From NCBI GenBank assembly GCA_030601885.1, contig JAUWAU010000012.1, forward strand, positions 118,072 to 182,071: a DNA stretch of 64,000 bases, in the 5' to 3' direction. The DNA is from Armatimonadota bacterium. Its GTDB lineage: Bacteria; Armatimonadota; Zipacnadia; JAUWAU01. Below the pieces are notes generated by a model. That model was not told the DNA's origin and made no database searches. It saw only the letters and a program-made list of their open reading frames with translations. How positions within the stretch are numbered: the stretch's first letter is position 1; the number at the start of each line of letters is the position of its first letter. Made by a program: the position numbers and the translations under genes. This document shows positions 62,383 to 64,000 of this stretch, piece after piece.

Positions 62383-62892
62383 CTAGCTCTGCCCGGACGT
62401 TTCGTGGCGTAGAAAGGATGAGCGCGCCAGGAGGATACTCACGCCGACCGCCACCAGCAGCGCCACTGCGCCGAGCGTCGCCGCCGTGCAGGGCGAACTG
62501 GCGCTCACGAAGGCAGCACCCCCAATCCCGGCAGCCAGCGACAGGGCGACGAGTTCGAAGCCGAGGCGTTGCCCTGAATCCAGTGCTCTTCCGACGAGCA
62601 CATACGCCAGCGCCCCGACGATCCCGGTAATCAGGGGCGTCAGCACGTGGCGCTGCAGGAGCATGCCCGCGCCATGAAAGTGGCAGCAGGACACATTGAG
62701 GCCGATCAAGAAGCCGGTGGCCCACCCGATGACGCCGTAGCCGAAGTTGGTCAAACGGCCGCCGTGGGCGAGCTCCCGCAAGACGTCCGGGGGAACAGGT
62801 GCGCCACATCTGACACATCTGCCATCCCGCACCATGCGCGCCAACGGACCGCCGCAGCTTCTGCAACTGTTGTCGAGAGCCGTGATGCCCAT
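62383..62892 (-). CDS. zinc-ribbon membrane protein of unknown function
   Basis: The 169-residue protein has a zinc ribbon (SCRSCGGPLARMVRDGRCVRCGAPV) followed by about four transmembrane segments (YGVIGWATGFLIGLNVSCC, TPLITGIVGALAYVLVG, ELVALSLAAGIGGAAFV, TLGAVALLVAVGVSILL). The layout is like that of the protein at 9689-10297 but the sequence is not obviously related. No function is known. It lies upstream of the GT39-like gene on the same strand, 61 bases away. Confidence 0.7.
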   Translation of the reverse strand: MGITALDNSCRSCGGPLARMVRDGRCVRCGAPVPPDVLRELAHGGRLTNFGYGVIGWATGFLIGLNVSCCHFHGAGMLLQRHVLTPLITGIVGALAYVLVGRALDSGQRLGFELVALSLAAGIGGAAFVSASSPCTAATLGAVALLVAVGVSILLARSSFLRHETSGQS

Positions 62893-62988
62893 CGCGTGTC
62901 GCAGGCACGCAGCGCAGCCGCTATAGGCCTGCTCCGGCCTCGCCTCGCGCGTGAGCCCTCAGCCCTACCCGCGGCCGGCATACATTGG

Positions 62989-63657
62989 CTAGGACTCCGA
63001 CCAGCCGTGGGCGCCGATGAGCGGGACGAATACGACGCCGCACACGTCCCGTTGCCTGAACTCGCCGCCCTCCTTGGTGCCAACGAGCAGCGATTGGGAA
63101 TGGCGAGGGCCTACGGGCATAGCGATCTTACCGCCTTCGGCGAGCTGGTCTACTATGGGCTGTGGGAACTCCGGCGCGGCTGCGGCCACGATGATGGCAT
63201 CAAAGGGCCCGCAGTATGGCAGCCCCTCGGTGCCGTCACCGGTCACGACGGATATGTTCTTGTATCCCAGCTCGGCGAGGTGCTTCCGGGCCGCGGCCGC
63301 AAGGCTGGGCAGCCGCTCGATCGTGTACACATAATTGGCAAGCTCCGCCAGCAGGGCCGCCTGATACCCCGAGCCTGTCCCCACCTCCAGTGCTTTCTTG
63401 TGGCAATCGAGCTCGAGCAGCTCGATCATGAGCGCCACGATGTATGGCTGCGAGATGCTCTGACCCTCCCCAATGGGCAGGGGCTGATCGTCGTACGCCG
63501 AGTAGAGATACTCCTCGAGCACAAAGCGGTGTCGCGGCACTTTTCGCATTGCCGCCAGGATGCGCTCGTCCCTGATACCGCGCCGCACCAACTGCTGCTC
63601 GACCATCTCAAGGCGGGCAGCTTTCCAGTCGGCTTCGGACCGGCCGTGTCTCCGCAT
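62989..63657 (-). CDS. pcm: protein-L-isoaspartate O-methyltransferase
   Basis: The 222-residue SAM-dependent enzyme methylates isoaspartyl residues to start repair of aged proteins. Motifs are MVEQQLVRRGIRDERILAAMRKVPRHRFV, YDDQPLPIGEGQSISQPYIVALM, ALEVGTGSGYQAALLAELA (SAM site), VTGDGTEGLPYCGPFDAIIVAAAAPEFPQPIVDQL and GGKIAMPVG. The Q-x-x-S-Q-P-Y signature and length are normal for Pcm. It begins at an ATG (63657). Confidence 0.96.
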   Translation of the reverse strand: MRRHGRSEADWKAARLEMVEQQLVRRGIRDERILAAMRKVPRHRFVLEEYLYSAYDDQPLPIGEGQSISQPYIVALMIELLELDCHKKALEVGTGSGYQAALLAELANYVYTIERLPSLAAAARKHLAELGYKNISVVTGDGTEGLPYCGPFDAIIVAAAAPEFPQPIVDQLAEGGKIAMPVGPRHSQSLLVGTKEGGEFRQRDVCGVVFVPLIGAHGWSES

Positions 63658-64000
63658 CGCAGGCCTCGTGCACGCTCTCCGCTAGCCCTCCGTGGCAGGC
63701 CGCAGCGCTGGCCATCGGCCGCAGCGGTCTTGCGCCTGAGGGGCGCGGCTAACTCTGTGTCCACTGTTCCATTCGCGCCCGGCGTCCACCTCCCCCGTCC
63801 GAGTGGCTTCGGCACACCGTCCCGCCAACGGAATGCGGTTCTTCTTGGTGGCAGCTCGCCATGGCCCTGTTGGGCCACCCGGAAACGATGAAGATGGGCC
63901 CGGCGGGGAGCTGGGGGCCGCCGGAGCAAGCTGCTCCGGCTACAACGGGTGGGCCGACGAGCCGAATCTTCGAAGCAGACGGCTTGCACGCCATCCTGAG
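63658..64000. other. gene-free window end with an AGCTT-loop hairpin
   Basis: No supported gene is present. A minus-strand frame (63749-63994) has no domain and includes repeat sequence. The hairpin CCGGAGC (63921-63927), AAGCT, GCTCCGG (63933-63939) reads with an AGCTT loop on the minus strand and belongs to the family at 45992-46010. Confidence 0.5.

Noticed and set aside
63749..63994. 81-codon minus-strand frame at the window end
   Set aside because: No domain or ribosome site, and it contains a palindromic repeat.

Overview
This is a 64 kb, high-GC bacterial chromosomal segment. It carries no rRNA, no CRISPR array and no recognisable insertion sequence. The gene content includes TatC with Tat signal peptides, an HspR-controlled chaperone locus, MurJ, a YjbH-like envelope protein, a DUF4388 response regulator beside a Roadblock protein, and several Gfo/Idh/MocA and sugar-epimerase enzymes. 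A LexA box of the Gram-positive type is also present. This mix suggests an uncultured, sugar-using bacterium with an outer membrane, for example something near Armatimonadota. The taxonomy is inference only.

Layout. 0-3.5 kb: 5' end of uvrA, a transporter remnant, a secreted NTF2-like protein, a DUF4870-type membrane protein and a dTDP-glucose dehydratase. 3.7-7.5 kb: a restriction-modification island (PD-(D/E)XK nuclease, permuted DNA methyltransferase, EcoRII-C-like endonuclease, membrane-anchored protein). 7.6-18 kb: Roadblock protein and response regulator, rhomboid protease, a beta-propeller protein translationally coupled to an ABC exporter, an MFS transporter and two exported proteins of unknown function. 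18.3-26 kb: a heat-shock locus, dnaK-hsp20-hsp20-dnaJ-hspR-clp-hsp20, with its own promoter, a candidate operator and a strong terminator. 26-36.6 kb: carbohydrate genes on the minus strand (Rpe/AlsE-like epimerase, PfkB kinase, two zinc alcohol dehydrogenases, TIM-barrel isomerase, Gfo/Idh oxidoreductase, alpha/alpha-toroid protein), then a truncated sensor kinase and an exported aldo/keto reductase. 36.7-40.4 kb: a coupled QueG-like and U32-like pair, a TIM-barrel protein and two gene remnants. 40.6-44.4 kb: a second defence-like island (Mrr-type nuclease and TrlF-type PHP-ATPase). 44.4-55 kb: a duplicated gene end, a Gfo/Idh oxidoreductase, tRNA-Leu, YjbH-like protein, SurA-like foldase, MrfA-like helicase, TatC, Fe-alcohol dehydrogenase and a UgpC-type ATPase. 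55-64 kb: GH26 hydrolase, an SOS-controlled Y-family polymerase homologue lacking active-site residues, MurJ, a TPR lipoprotein coupled to a GT39-like membrane protein, a zinc-ribbon membrane protein and Pcm.

The intergenic DNA is unusually structured. At least three families of dispersed palindromic or tandem repeats occur, and several genes end inside them so that the repeat supplies the stop codon. The most notable single observation is the polymerase homologue at 56.4-57.6 kb. It has lost two of three metal-binding carboxylates and a triphosphate-contact tyrosine, but keeps a clamp-binding motif and sits under a perfect CGAAC-N4-GTTCG box.
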